Part shown: positions 6,899 through 14,831 of the stretch, in pieces | How the letters are laid out: every line of letters starts with the position of its first letter | Numbering within the stretch: the stretch's first letter is position 1 | DNA from: Streptomyces canus | Lineage (GTDB): Bacteria; Actinomycetota; Actinomycetes; Streptomycetales; Streptomycetaceae | Length of the DNA: 34,404 nucleotides | Direction of reading: 5' to 3' | Assembly: GCF_001514145.1 (NCBI RefSeq) | Contig: NZ_KQ948662.1 | Coordinates: 1 to 34,404, forward strand | The notes under the pieces: generated by a model | What the model was told of the DNA's origin: nothing | Seen by the model: the letters and a program-made list of their open reading frames with translations, nothing else | Databases searched by the model: none | Position numbers and translations under genes: made by a program

Positions 6899-8386
6899 AT
6901 GACCTCTCCGCTCACCACCCCCGCGGACCCTTCCTCAGTGGTCCGCTGGACACCCAGGCTCTGGGGCACCCTGCTGGTGCTGTGCGCCGCGATGTTCCTG
7001 GACGCGCTGGACGTGTCGATGGTCGGCGTCGCACTGCCGTCCATCGGCGCCGACCTGGGCCTTTCCACCTCGACGCTGCAATGGATCGTCAGCGGCTACA
7101 TCCTCGGCTACGGCGGTCTGCTGCTCCTGGGCGGCCGGGCCGCCGACCTCCTGGGCCGGCGCCAGGTCTTCCTGGTGGCCCTCGGCGTGTTCGCGGTCGC
7201 CTCCCTGCTCGGCGGCCTCGTCGACTCGGGCCCGCTGCTGATCGCCAGCCGGTTCATCAAGGGCCTGAGCGCGGCCTTCACCGCGCCCGCGGGCCTGTCC
7301 ATCATCACCACGACGTTCCCGGAGGGCCCGCTGCGCAACCGCGCTCTCTCCATCTACACCACCTGCGCCGCCACCGGCTTCTCCATGGGCCTGGTGCTGT
7401 CCGGCCTGCTCACCGAGGCCAGTTGGCGGCTGACCATGCTGCTGCCCGCACCCATCGCCCTGATCGCGCTCGTCGCCGGACTCAAGCTGCTGCCGCGCAG
7501 CGCCCGCGAGAAGGACCACAACGGCTACGACATCCCCGGCGCCGTTCTCGGCACCGCCTCGATGCTGCTGCTGGTCTTCACCGTCGTCCAGGCTCCGGAG
7601 TCCGGCTGGGCCTCGGCCCGCACGCTGCTGTCGTTCCTCGCCGTGGCCGTACTGCTGACGGTGTTCGTCCTGGTCGAGCGACGCTCGCCGGGCCCGCTGG
7701 TCCGGCTCGGCGTGCTGCGCTCCGGCACCCAGATCCGCGCCCAGCTGGGTGCCATGGCCTTCTTCGGCTCGTACGTGGGCTTCCAGTTCTTGGTGACCCT
7801 GTACATGCAGTCACTGCTCGGCTGGTCGGCGCTGCACACCGCGCTCGCCTTCCTGCCCGCGGGCGCACTGGTGGCGGTGTCCTCGACGAAGGTCGGCTCG
7901 ATCGTCGACCGGTTCGGCACCCAGCGGTTGATCCCGGCGGGCTTCGCCCTGATGGTCGTCGGATACGCGCTGTTCCTGGGGGTCGATCTGAACCCCGGTT
8001 ACGCCGCCGCGATCCTGCCGTCGATGCTGCTCATCGGCGCCGCCTGCGCACTGGTCTTCCCGTCGCTCAACATCCAGGCCACCAACGGCGTCGACGACCA
8101 CGAGCAGGGCATGGTCTCCGGACTGCTCAACACCTCGGTCCAGGTCGGCGGTGCGATCTTCCTGGCCGTCGTGACCGCCGTGGTGACGGCGGGAGCCCCT
8201 GAGAACGCCACCCCGCAGGCCGTCCTCGACAGCTACCGCCCCGGCCTCGTCGTGGTCACGGCCATCGCCGCGGCCGGGCTGCTGATCACCCTCACGGGAC
8301 TGCGCACCCCGCGCCGCCCGCAGCGGTCCGTCGTGGTCGCCAAGTCCACTGTGCAGGAGGCGGAGCGCGTCACCGTACGCGACTAG
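6899..8386 (+). CDS. MFS transporter, DHA2 (14-TM, EmrB/QacA-type) family
   Basis: 495 residues with about fourteen hydrophobic segments. TM1 holds the DHA2-type motif FLDALDVSMVGVALPSIG, and the loop after TM2 has GGRAADLLGRRQ, the MFS motif A. Motif C-like TGFSMGLVLSGLLTEASWR is present in TM5. These proteins are proton-driven drug exporters, often conferring resistance to self-made or environmental compounds. Expression is probably controlled by the divergent MarR protein through the 27-bp operator. The start is set by the promoter geometry and by the absence of better starts. A strong hairpin follows at 8403-8443. Confidence 0.93.
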   Translation: MTSPLTTPADPSSVVRWTPRLWGTLLVLCAAMFLDALDVSMVGVALPSIGADLGLSTSTLQWIVSGYILGYGGLLLLGGRAADLLGRRQVFLVALGVFAVASLLGGLVDSGPLLIASRFIKGLSAAFTAPAGLSIITTTFPEGPLRNRALSIYTTCAATGFSMGLVLSGLLTEASWRLTMLLPAPIALIALVAGLKLLPRSAREKDHNGYDIPGAVLGTASMLLLVFTVVQAPESGWASARTLLSFLAVAVLLTVFVLVERRSPGPLVRLGVLRSGTQIRAQLGAMAFFGSYVGFQFLVTLYMQSLLGWSALHTALAFLPAGALVAVSSTKVGSIVDRFGTQRLIPAGFALMVVGYALFLGVDLNPGYAAAILPSMLLIGAACALVFPSLNIQATNGVDDHEQGMVSGLLNTSVQVGGAIFLAVVTAVVTAGAPENATPQAVLDSYRPGLVVVTAIAAAGLLITLTGLRTPRRPQRSVVVAKSTVQEAERVTVRD

Positions 8387-8402
8387 GGGGACGCCTCCGA
8401 CA

Positions 8403-8443
8403 CCGTGTGCCCGGCCGAGCTGCTTGCTCCGCCGGGCACACGG
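8403..8443 (+). terminator. Terminator hairpin after the MFS gene
   Basis: A perfect 13-bp stem (8403-8415 with 8431-8443) around a 15-base loop lies 17 bases after the stop of the exporter gene. It has no T tract. It separates the exporter from the small membrane protein gene starting at 8460. Confidence 0.7.
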
Positions 8444-8459
8444 CTGTGAGACTTCAAGG

Positions 8460-8747
8460 GTGGAGACCTACGGGGGACGCCGGAGCAAGGCCGAGCAGGA
8501 CGCCATCACCGTCGAGATCGGATACGCCCTGTGCAGTGCGCTGTTCGCGGCGGCCGTGCTCTTCGGGGCGGTGGCCGGACCGGCGCTGCTGTTCGAACTG
8601 CCGGGAAGCGTCGAGAGGTTGCTGCTGCGCATCGGGCTCACGATCGCGCCCGTGGTCTTCGTCGCCCGGGTGATCAGCGTGCTCGTACGCTTCCGGCAGC
8701 AGAGCGCTCAGCCCAGCCAGCCCGGCCGCACCAACCCCGACTCGTAG
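8460..8747 (+). CDS. Small two-TM membrane protein, DUF6332-like
   Basis: 95 residues from the GTG at 8460, which lies just past the terminator; upstream in-frame ATG 8424 falls inside the hairpin and is unlikely. Residues about 10-14 are charged (RRSKAEQDA), then two hydrophobic helices follow: EIGYALCSALFAAAVLFGAV-type and a second one around LTIAPVVFVARVISVLV. The ending is polar. This pattern matches my memory of DUF6332 proteins of Streptomyces, of unknown function; I am only moderately sure of the family. Its last 40 bases overlap the convergent response-regulator gene. Confidence 0.6.
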   Translation: METYGGRRSKAEQDAITVEIGYALCSALFAAAVLFGAVAGPALLFELPGSVERLLLRIGLTIAPVVFVARVISVLVRFRQQSAQPSQPGRTNPDS

Positions 8748-9373
8748 GCCAGCACCACCAGTTGAGCCCGGTCGCGGGCGCCGAGCTTGACCATCGTGCG
8801 GCTGACGTGGGTCTTGGCGGTGAGGGGGCTGACGACCAGGCGGCGGGCGATCTCCTCGTTGGACAGGCCGATGCCGACCAGGGCCATCACCTCCCGTTCC
8901 CGCTCGGTGAGTTCGGCGAGAGCCCCCTCGGCCGCGGGTTCCTTGGAGCGGGCCGCGAACTCGGCGATGAGACGTCGGGTCACGCCCGGCGAGAGAAGCG
9001 CGTCGCCGTCGACCACCGCCCGGACGGCGCGCAGGAGTTCCTCCGGTTCGGTGTCCTTGACCAGGAAACCGGAGGCACCGGAACGGATCGCCTCGAAGAC
9101 GTACTCGTCGAGTTCGAAGGTGGTGAGCATGACCACCTTCACGTCCTTCAACGCGTCGTCCGCCGTGAGGCGCCGGGTCGCGGCGAGGCCGTCGAGCAGC
9201 GGCATCCGGATGTCCATCAGGACGATGTCCGGCCGCAGTTCACGCACCTTGGCCAGCGCCTCCTCACCGTCGGAGGCTTCACCGGCCACCTCGATGTCCG
9301 GCTGTGCGTCGAGCAGGGCCCGGAAACCGGCCCGCACAAGTGACTGGTCGTCGGCGAGCAGTACGCGGATCAC
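8708..9373 (-). CDS. NarL/FixJ-type response regulator
   Basis: 221 residues. The receiver domain (1-120) has the acidic pocket Asp8/Asp9, the phospho-acceptor Asp54 in VLMDIRMP, Thr84/Thr85 in VMLTTFE and Lys106 in FLVKD. The C-terminal LuxR helix-turn-helix (about 150-215) starts LTEREREVMALVGIGLSNEE and is complete. The start codon overlaps the stop region of the kinase gene by four bases (ATGA), so the two are translationally coupled and form a cognate pair. The regulated genes cannot be seen; the neighbouring small membrane protein and exporter are only positional candidates. Confidence 0.95.
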   Translation of the reverse strand: MIRVLLADDQSLVRAGFRALLDAQPDIEVAGEASDGEEALAKVRELRPDIVLMDIRMPLLDGLAATRRLTADDALKDVKVVMLTTFELDEYVFEAIRSGASGFLVKDTEPEELLRAVRAVVDGDALLSPGVTRRLIAEFAARSKEPAAEGALAELTEREREVMALVGIGLSNEEIARRLVVSPLTAKTHVSRTMVKLGARDRAQLVVLAYESGLVRPGWLG

Positions 9374-10605
9374 CGGTCGTCCTCCTTGGCCTTCACCCTG
9401 AGCGGCAGTACGGCGAGCACCCGGAACCCTCCGTCGGGACGCGGACCCGCCTCGATCGTGCCACCGAGTGCGGCGGCCCGCTCCCGCATTCCGGCCAGAC
9501 CGTTGCCGCTGCCGCCCGCGTCGGTGCCGGTCGAGGGTCCGTCGTCGTCGATACGCAGCCGTAGCGCACCACCGTCGTGATCGAGCCGCACGCGCGCGTG
9601 CCGCGATCCCGAGTGCCGTACGACATTGGTGAGCGCCTCCTGGACGATACGGAAGGCGGCGAGGTCCGCGCCGGGAGGCAGACCCGGCGCCGATCCCTCC
9701 AGCTCGACCGTGAGGCCCGCGCCCGCCGCCTGGGACACCAGCTCGGGCAGCCGGTCGAGCCCCGGCGCGGGGGCGCGCGGCGCGTCACCCGGCGTGCGCA
9801 GCGTGTCGAGCACCTGGCGCACCTCACCGAGCGCCTCCTTGCTGGCGGCTTTGATGGTGGTGAGCGCGGTGCGGGCCTGTTCGGGGTCGGTGTCGAGAAG
9901 AGCGAGGCCGACGCCGGCCTGGACGTTGATGACGGAGATGCTGTGCGCGAGCACGTCGTGCAGCTCACGGGCGATCCGCAGCCGCTCCTCGTCGGCGCGG
10001 CGCCGTGCGGCCCGGGCGCGTTCGGCGCGGTCCCGGGCCCACTGTTCGCGCCGGGTCCGGGCCAGCTCCGAGACGGCGACGATCGCGACGACCCAGGCGG
10101 CGATCACCCCCTCCTGCCCCCACGGGGCGGCCGGGTCCCCGGAGGGCGGCAGCCACTGGTAGAGCCAGTGGGCCACCAGGACATGCCCGGCCCAGAGCAT
10201 CCCGAGCGCGGTCCAGGCGGCCTTGCGGTGCCCGGTCACGATGGCGTTGAAGCAGGCGAGGGCGACGGCGAGGAACACGGGCCCGTACGGATACCCGGCC
10301 CCCAGGTAGAGCATCGCGGAAGCCGCCGTACCGAAGACGACGAGCACCGGCCGCCGGTGCCGCCACAGCAGCAGCCCGGCGCCGATCACCAGCAGCACCC
10401 GTGCGAACGCGTCGAGGTCGGCCCGGTCGCCGGCCTGCTGCCGGGCCGCGTAGTTCGACCCCGCGAGCACGAAGAACGTGAGCAGCAGGGTGGACGGCCA
10501 CGGCCACCGGGCCCCCTGCCCCTCGCCGGAACGCCGCCACCACGCCGCCCCGTGCCACCGCCACCGCGGCGGCTCGTCCCCGCGTACGCCCTGCTCACCT
10601 TCCAT
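9370..10605 (-). CDS. Sensor histidine kinase, NarL-partner type (HisKA_3)
   Basis: 411 residues from the ATG at 10605; further in-frame codons upstream look non-coding. The N-terminus has about four to five hydrophobic helices between residues 36 and 180 with short loops, so it is an intramembrane-type sensor. A basic coiled-coil linker (about 183-205) leads to the HisKA_3 domain with the phospho-acceptor His216 in ARELHDVLAHSI. The HATPase_c domain follows, with N box EALTNVVRHSG, G1 box IDDDGP and G2 box GNGLAGMRERAAALGG. It pairs with the response regulator downstream. A TAGCGT hexamer seven bases before the ATG hints at a leaderless mRNA. Confidence 0.93.
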   Translation of the reverse strand: MEGEQGVRGDEPPRWRWHGAAWWRRSGEGQGARWPWPSTLLLTFFVLAGSNYAARQQAGDRADLDAFARVLLVIGAGLLLWRHRRPVLVVFGTAASAMLYLGAGYPYGPVFLAVALACFNAIVTGHRKAAWTALGMLWAGHVLVAHWLYQWLPPSGDPAAPWGQEGVIAAWVVAIVAVSELARTRREQWARDRAERARAARRRADEERLRIARELHDVLAHSISVINVQAGVGLALLDTDPEQARTALTTIKAASKEALGEVRQVLDTLRTPGDAPRAPAPGLDRLPELVSQAAGAGLTVELEGSAPGLPPGADLAAFRIVQEALTNVVRHSGSRHARVRLDHDGGALRLRIDDDGPSTGTDAGGSGNGLAGMRERAAALGGTIEAGPRPDGGFRVLAVLPLRVKAKEDDR

Positions 10606-10731
10606 GACAGCCACGCTAGACGTCCCGACCCGGCCAGGACGTCCCCCGAGCGCGGTGATCACGCGTACTCCCCGCGAAGTACGACGGCCTTTTCGACGCG
10701 AGGGCGGCGCGGCGGACGCGGCGCCCACCCG

Positions 10732-11418
10732 TCAATCCAGCCCCACGCCCCGCGCAAGTTGCGTCACCGCATGCCGGAAGAACCGTTCGCGGTCCTCCAC
10801 CACCCGATTGAACTGGCCGAACAGCTCGAACCCGATCAGGCCGAACAGCTGGGCCCAGGCGGCGACGAGTGCGGTGGCGGTCTCGGGCGGGAGGTCGGGG
10901 GCGAGGTCGGCGGCGATGCGTTCGGCCTCGGGGCGCAGTTCGTCGGCGAGTGCGGGCCCGGTCAGACCAGGGCCGCGGTGCGCATCGCGGGTGATGCCGA
11001 TGAGAAGGAGACCCACGCGGGAGGCGGCCGGGACCGTCGCCTGCGGTGCGGTGTAGCCGGGGATCGGGGATCCGTAGATCAGCGCGTACTCGTGGGGGTG
11101 TGCGAGCGCCCACCCGCGTGCCGCCTCGCACACCGTCACCCAGCGTTCCATCGGCCTCGCCTGCGCGAGGGCTGCGTGCGCGTGTTCCGCACTCTCGCCC
11201 AGCGAGTCGTAGGCGTCGATGATGAGGGCGGTCAGGAGGTCGTCGCGGCTGGCGAAGTAGCGGTACAGGGCGGAGGAGACCATGCCGAGCTCACGGGCCA
11301 CGGCCCGCAGCGAGAGCTTGGCGGCGCCTTCCGCGGCGAGCTGTCTGCGCGCCTCGTCCTTGATGGTGGCGGTGACCTCGATCCGGGCTCGGGCGCGGGC
11401 GCCTTGTGCAGTGCTCAT
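10732..11418 (-). CDS. TetR-family transcriptional regulator (WHG-type C-terminal domain)
   Basis: 228 residues from ATG 11418. The helix-turn-helix region is about 12-60, with SLRAVARELGMVSSALYRYF as recognition helix, followed by ASRDDLLTALI. The C-terminal domain (about 85-215) has the arrangement of the TetR_C_33/WHG class, including WALAHPHEYALIYGSPIPGY, typical of actinobacterial regulators. It is divergent from the F420-type oxidoreductase gene, and a cluster of GAGAGC-N3-GCTCTC sites fills the space between, so it probably represses both itself and that gene. Confidence 0.9.
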   Translation of the reverse strand: MSTAQGARARARIEVTATIKDEARRQLAAEGAAKLSLRAVARELGMVSSALYRYFASRDDLLTALIIDAYDSLGESAEHAHAALAQARPMERWVTVCEAARGWALAHPHEYALIYGSPIPGYTAPQATVPAASRVGLLLIGITRDAHRGPGLTGPALADELRPEAERIAADLAPDLPPETATALVAAWAQLFGLIGFELFGQFNRVVEDRERFFRHAVTQLARGVGLD

Positions 11419-11441
11419 GGGCTTCAGTGTCCCATGAAAAT

Positions 11442-11475
11442 GAGAGCGGTGCACACAAACGAGAGCACCGCTCTT
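11442..11475. promoter_or_regulatory. Operator sites A and B for the TetR regulator
   Basis: Site B is GAGAGC-ACC-GCTCTT (11461-11475), one base short of a perfect 6-3-6 palindrome. Site A is GAGAGC-GGT-GCACAC (11442-11456), a good half-site. Together A and B also form a larger inverted repeat, AGAGCGGTGC (11443-11452) with GCACCGCTCT (11465-11474). They lie 24 bases upstream of the regulator start. Confidence 0.6.
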
Positions 11476-11514
11476 GCTCCGACGCCCCTCCTCGTGCCAG
11501 ACTGAACACCGAGA

Positions 11515-11548
11515 GAGAGCAGCGCTCACAAAAGAGAGCAACGCTCTC
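11515..11548. promoter_or_regulatory. Operator sites C and D near the oxidoreductase start
   Basis: Site D is GAGAGC-AAC-GCTCTC (11534-11548), a perfect 6-3-6 palindrome ending 18 bases before the ATG at 11567. Site C is GAGAGC-AGC-GCTCAC (11515-11529), with one or two mismatches in the right arm. Their starts are 19 bp apart, the same as for A and B, so the four sites form two equal pairs. Confidence 0.65.
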
Positions 11549-11566
11549 CCGCATTTTGGGGGTTAC

Positions 11567-12016
11567 ATGTCCACGCACGTCCAGAAGCCCGGCTGGTTCA
11601 CGGTCAACATCCTCAACCGCACCGTTGCCTGGCTGACCCGCCGCGGGCTCAGCGTCTGGGGCTCACGCGTCCTGGCCGTCCGTGGCCGCAAGAGCGGCGA
11701 GTGGCGCACCACCCCGGTGAATCTGCTGACCGTGGACGGCGAACAGTACTTGGTCGCCCCGCGCGGCCACGTCCAGTGGACCCACAACATGCGTGCGGCC
11801 GGCGGCGGCGAGCTGCACTTGGGCAAGAAGGTGGACACCTTCACCGCCACCGAGGTCGCCGACGACGAGAAGGTGCCGCTCCTGCGCGCCTACCTCAAGC
11901 GCTGGAAGGCCGAGGTCGGCGTCTTCTTCAACGGCGTCGGTCCCGACTCCGCCGACGCCGACCTGCTCCGCATCGCCCCCGACCACCCCGTCTTCCACAT
12001 CACGCTCACGAAGTGA
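11567..12016 (+). CDS. Nitroreductase/deazaflavin (F420)-dependent oxidoreductase, Ddn-like
   Basis: 149 residues. The split-barrel signature of the deazaflavin-dependent nitroreductase (Ddn/FDOR-A) family is visible: VLAVRGRKSGEWRTTPVNLL, then YLVAPRGHVQWTHNMRAAGG, where basic and small residues bind F420 phosphates. It ends DHPVFHITLTK. Such enzymes use reduced F420 to reduce nitroaromatics, quinones or unsaturated lactones, or protect against oxidants; the substrate here is unknown. ATG 11567 follows a G-rich ribosome site (GGGGG). The gene is controlled, by inference, by the divergent TetR protein. Its last 11 bases overlap the convergent flavoprotein gene. Confidence 0.85.
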   Translation: MSTHVQKPGWFTVNILNRTVAWLTRRGLSVWGSRVLAVRGRKSGEWRTTPVNLLTVDGEQYLVAPRGHVQWTHNMRAAGGGELHLGKKVDTFTATEVADDEKVPLLRAYLKRWKAEVGVFFNGVGPDSADADLLRIAPDHPVFHITLTK

Positions 12017-13277
12017 CGTCGCCGCCCGCCCCACGCTCGGCGGGACGCGGGTCCAGCGCGGCCAGCGCCCGCTGGGCCATCGGCCGGCCCCGGACGAGCT
12101 CGCCCAGCGAGGTCGAACCCTGAGTGATCTCCCTGAACGCGTTCCACGCGGGCCGGAAGCCCGTCAGTGCCGCGTGGAACAGGCCGGGACGGCGCTCGAA
12201 GGCGGTCAGCAGCCGCTTGCCGACGCTCATCTCCACGCCGAGCCCCGCCTTGACGGCGAACGCGTAGTTCAGCGCCTGGCGCCGGGCGTCCACCGCGTCG
12301 TGGGCCTCCGCGATCCGCACGGCCCACTCCCCCGCGAGCCGCCCGGAGCGCAGCGCGAAGGAAATGCCCTCGCGGGTCCACGGCTCGAGCAGCCCCGCCG
12401 CGTCACCGCACACCAGCACCCGCCCGCGCGAGAGCGGCGAGTCCTCGGCACGGCAGCGGGTCAGGTGGCCGGAGGAGATGCTGGGTTCGAACCCGGCGAG
12501 ACCGAGCCGCCCGATGAAGTCCTCCAAGTACCGCTTGGTGGCCGCGCCTTCACCACGCGCCGAGATCACCCCGACCGTCAGGGTGTCCCCCTTGGGGAAG
12601 ACCCAGCCGTAACTGCCGGGCATCGGGCCCCAGTCGATGAGCACCCGCCCCTTCCAGTCCTCGGCGACGGTCTCCGGCACCGGGATCTCCGCCTCCAGGC
12701 CCAGGTCCACCTGGTCGAGCTTCACCCCGACATGCGCTCCTATCCGGCTGGCGCTGCCGTCGGCCCCGACGACCGCCCGCGCGAGCAGCGTCTCGCCGCC
12801 CTGGAGGACCACGGCGACCGTGCGCCGGTCGGGCACCGACGAGCCGTGCTGCTCGACGCGCTGGACGGTGACGCCCGTGCGCAGCTCGGCGCCGGCCTTC
12901 TGCGCGTGCTCGACGAGCTGCTGGTCGAACTCGGGCCGGTTGATCAGCCCGAACAGCATCTGCTTGGAGCGCCGGGTGCGGGTGAAGCGGCCGTTGTTCG
13001 AGAAGGTGACCGCGTGCACCCGGTCCCGGAACGGCAGCTCGAAACCGGGCGGCAGCGAGTCCCGTGAGGGGCCGATGATGCCGCCGCCGCACGTCTTGTA
13101 CCGCGGCAGCTCGGCCTTCTCCAGCAACAGCACACGCCGTCCGGCCACCGCCGCCGCGTAGGCGGCCGAGGACCCCGCGGGTCCCGCGCCCACCACGACG
13201 ACGTCCCACACCCGCTGTCCGTCGTCCTGCACGTCGTCCGCCGAAGAGTCGTCCGCCGAAGAGTTCTCGCTGCTCAC
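12006..13277 (-). CDS. Geranylgeranyl reductase-family FAD-dependent oxidoreductase
   Basis: 423 residues from the GTG at 13277. The N-terminal FAD motif DVVVVGAGPAGSSAA (GxGxxG) follows a short acidic Ser/Asp stretch. The loop KTCGGG after the E/K-rich strand is a signature of the geranylgeranyl-reductase (GGR) family. The second FAD motif, VVGADGSASRIG, and a third, RVLVCGDAAGLLEPWTREGISFA, are also present. GGR-type enzymes hydrogenate isoprenoid double bonds; in Streptomyces other members act on aromatic or menaquinone-like substrates, so specificity is open. The gene is divergent from the M20 dipeptidase and convergent with the F420 oxidoreductase. The N-terminus contains a tandem repeat (SSADD twice). 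Confidence 0.8.
   Translation of the reverse strand: MSSENSSADDSSADDVQDDGQRVWDVVVVGAGPAGSSAAYAAAVAGRRVLLLEKAELPRYKTCGGGIIGPSRDSLPPGFELPFRDRVHAVTFSNNGRFTRTRRSKQMLFGLINRPEFDQQLVEHAQKAGAELRTGVTVQRVEQHGSSVPDRRTVAVVLQGGETLLARAVVGADGSASRIGAHVGVKLDQVDLGLEAEIPVPETVAEDWKGRVLIDWGPMPGSYGWVFPKGDTLTVGVISARGEGAATKRYLEDFIGRLGLAGFEPSISSGHLTRCRAEDSPLSRGRVLVCGDAAGLLEPWTREGISFALRSGRLAGEWAVRIAEAHDAVDARRQALNYAFAVKAGLGVEMSVGKRLLTAFERRPGLFHAALTGFRPAWNAFREITQGSTSLGELVRGRPMAQRALAALDPRPAERGAGGDVTS
13233..13262. repeat. Tandem 15-base repeat in the flavoprotein N-terminus
   Basis: GTCGTCCGCCGAAGA occurs twice back to back (13233-13247 and 13248-13262). Within the reading frame on the minus strand it encodes two consecutive SSADD units near residue 8-17. 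It is an in-frame duplication in a probably disordered tail and should not affect the fold. Confidence 0.8.
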
Positions 13278-13410
13278 GATGGTCTGCTGCTCCCGATCAA
13301 GCCGTTGCCGCACCTGTCTCCCGCATCCTACGGCGGGCCCGTCCACAGACCACTGTGGGAGGATCTACGGCACTCACAGGTACAACGTCGCACCCACCAG
13401 GAGCGTGCCC

Positions 13411-14766
13411 ATGTCGTCGAATCCGGTCGCCGAGACCGTCGCCTCGCTGATGCCCAGGGCGCGGGCGGAGCTCACCGAACTGGTGGCGTTCAAGTCGGTG
13501 GCGGACTTCGACCAGTTCCCGAAGAGCGAGAGCGAGGCCGCCGCCCGCTGGGTCGCGGACGCGCTCACCGCCGAGGGCTTCGAGGACGTGGCGCTGCTCG
13601 ACACCCCGGACGGCACCCAGTCGGTGTACGGCTACCTGCCCGGTCCCGCGGGCGCGAAGACCGTCCTGCTGTACGCCCACTACGACGTGCAGCCGCCGCT
13701 GGACGAGGCCGGCTGGACGACCCCGCCGTTCGAACTCACCGAGCGCGACGGCCGCTGGTACGGGCGCGGGGCCGCCGACTGCAAGGGCGGTGTGATCATG
13801 CACCTGCTCGCGCTGCGCGCCCTCAAGGCCAACGGCGGGGTGCCGGTCCACGTCAAGTTCATCGCCGAGGGCTCGGAGGAGCAGGGCACGGGCGGCCTGG
13901 AGCGGTACGCCGAGGCACACCCCGGGCTGCTGGACGCGAACGCCATCGTCATCGGCGACGCGGGCAACTTCCGCACCGGTCTGCCGACGGTCACCGCCAC
14001 CCTGCGCGGCATGACCATGCTCCGCGTCCAGGTCGACACCCTGGAGGGCAACCTGCACTCGGGCCAGTTCGGCGGCGCCGCCCCCGACGCGCTGTCCGCG
14101 CTGATCCGCGTACTGGACTCGCTGCGCGCGAAGGACGGGACGACGACGATCGACGGGCTCACCCCGGACGCGTCCTGGGACGGCCTGCAGTACGACGAGG
14201 AGCAGTTCCGCAAGGACGCCAAGGTCCTGGACGGCGTCGACCTGATCGGTGACGGCACGGTCGCCGACCGCATCTGGGCCCGCCCGGCCGTGACGGTCCT
14301 CGGCATCGACTGTCCGCCGGTCGTCGGTGCCACCCCGTCCGTGCAGGCGAGCGCCCGTGCGCTGGTCAGCCTGCGGGTGCCGCCGGGCATCGACACCGAC
14401 GAGGCGACCAAGCTTCTCCGTGCCCACCTGGAGACGCACACTCCGTGGGGCGCGCGGGTGAGCACCGAGCGGATCGGCCAGGGCCAGCCGTTCAGCGCGG
14501 ACACCACCAGTCCGGCGTACGCGGCGATGGCCGACGCGATGGCGGTGGCCTACCCGGGCCAGGAGATGCAGTACGCCGGCCAGGGCGGCTCCATCCCCCT
14601 GTGCAACACCCTCGCGGCGCTCTACCCGCACGCCGAGATCCTGCTCATCGGCCTGAGCGAGCCCGAGGCCCAGATCCATGCCGTGAACGAGAGCGTCTCC
14701 CCGCAGGAGCTGGAGCGCCTGTCGGTGGCTGAGGCCCTGTTCCTGCGTAACTACGCGGCGAGCTGA
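13411..14766 (+). CDS. M20/M25/M40-family dipeptidase or peptidase
   Basis: 451 residues. The metal-site residues are visible: His90 in YAHYDVQPP (with Asp92), Asp123 in GRGAADCKGG, Glu156/Glu157 in AEGSEEQGTGG, Asp183 in IGDAGNFR and a His near the C-terminus (PEAQIHAVNE). The lid/dimerisation domain lies between. This is the di-zinc M20 dipeptidase layout (carnosinase/CNDP-like). A likely role is hydrolysis of short peptides in the cytoplasm, fitting the peptide importer at 16.5-22.6 kb, though the two are not linked by transcription. ATG 13411 has AGGAG with 8-base spacing. A strong terminator follows at 14790-14820. Confidence 0.92.
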   Translation: MSSNPVAETVASLMPRARAELTELVAFKSVADFDQFPKSESEAAARWVADALTAEGFEDVALLDTPDGTQSVYGYLPGPAGAKTVLLYAHYDVQPPLDEAGWTTPPFELTERDGRWYGRGAADCKGGVIMHLLALRALKANGGVPVHVKFIAEGSEEQGTGGLERYAEAHPGLLDANAIVIGDAGNFRTGLPTVTATLRGMTMLRVQVDTLEGNLHSGQFGGAAPDALSALIRVLDSLRAKDGTTTIDGLTPDASWDGLQYDEEQFRKDAKVLDGVDLIGDGTVADRIWARPAVTVLGIDCPPVVGATPSVQASARALVSLRVPPGIDTDEATKLLRAHLETHTPWGARVSTERIGQGQPFSADTTSPAYAAMADAMAVAYPGQEMQYAGQGGSIPLCNTLAALYPHAEILLIGLSEPEAQIHAVNESVSPQELERLSVAEALFLRNYAAS

Positions 14767-14789
14767 ACCGCCGGGTCTGCTGTCGGCAG

Positions 14790-14820
14790 AAGGCCCCCGT
14801 CCGCGGACGGGGGCCTTTCT
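14790..14820 (+). terminator. Strong hairpin terminator after the peptidase
   Basis: Perfect 14-bp arms (AAGGCCCCCGTCCG and its complement) form a stem with a short loop at 14790-14817, followed by TCT. This is the clearest terminator in the window and ends the peptidase transcript; it lies between the peptidase and the MBL gene. Confidence 0.85.
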
Positions 14821-14831
14821 ACGGTCGTCCC

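Noticed and set aside
9577..11505. 642-codon plus-strand frame through the kinase and TetR genes
   Set aside because: It runs antisense to the histidine kinase and TetR genes, both with complete motifs, and shows no domain of its own.
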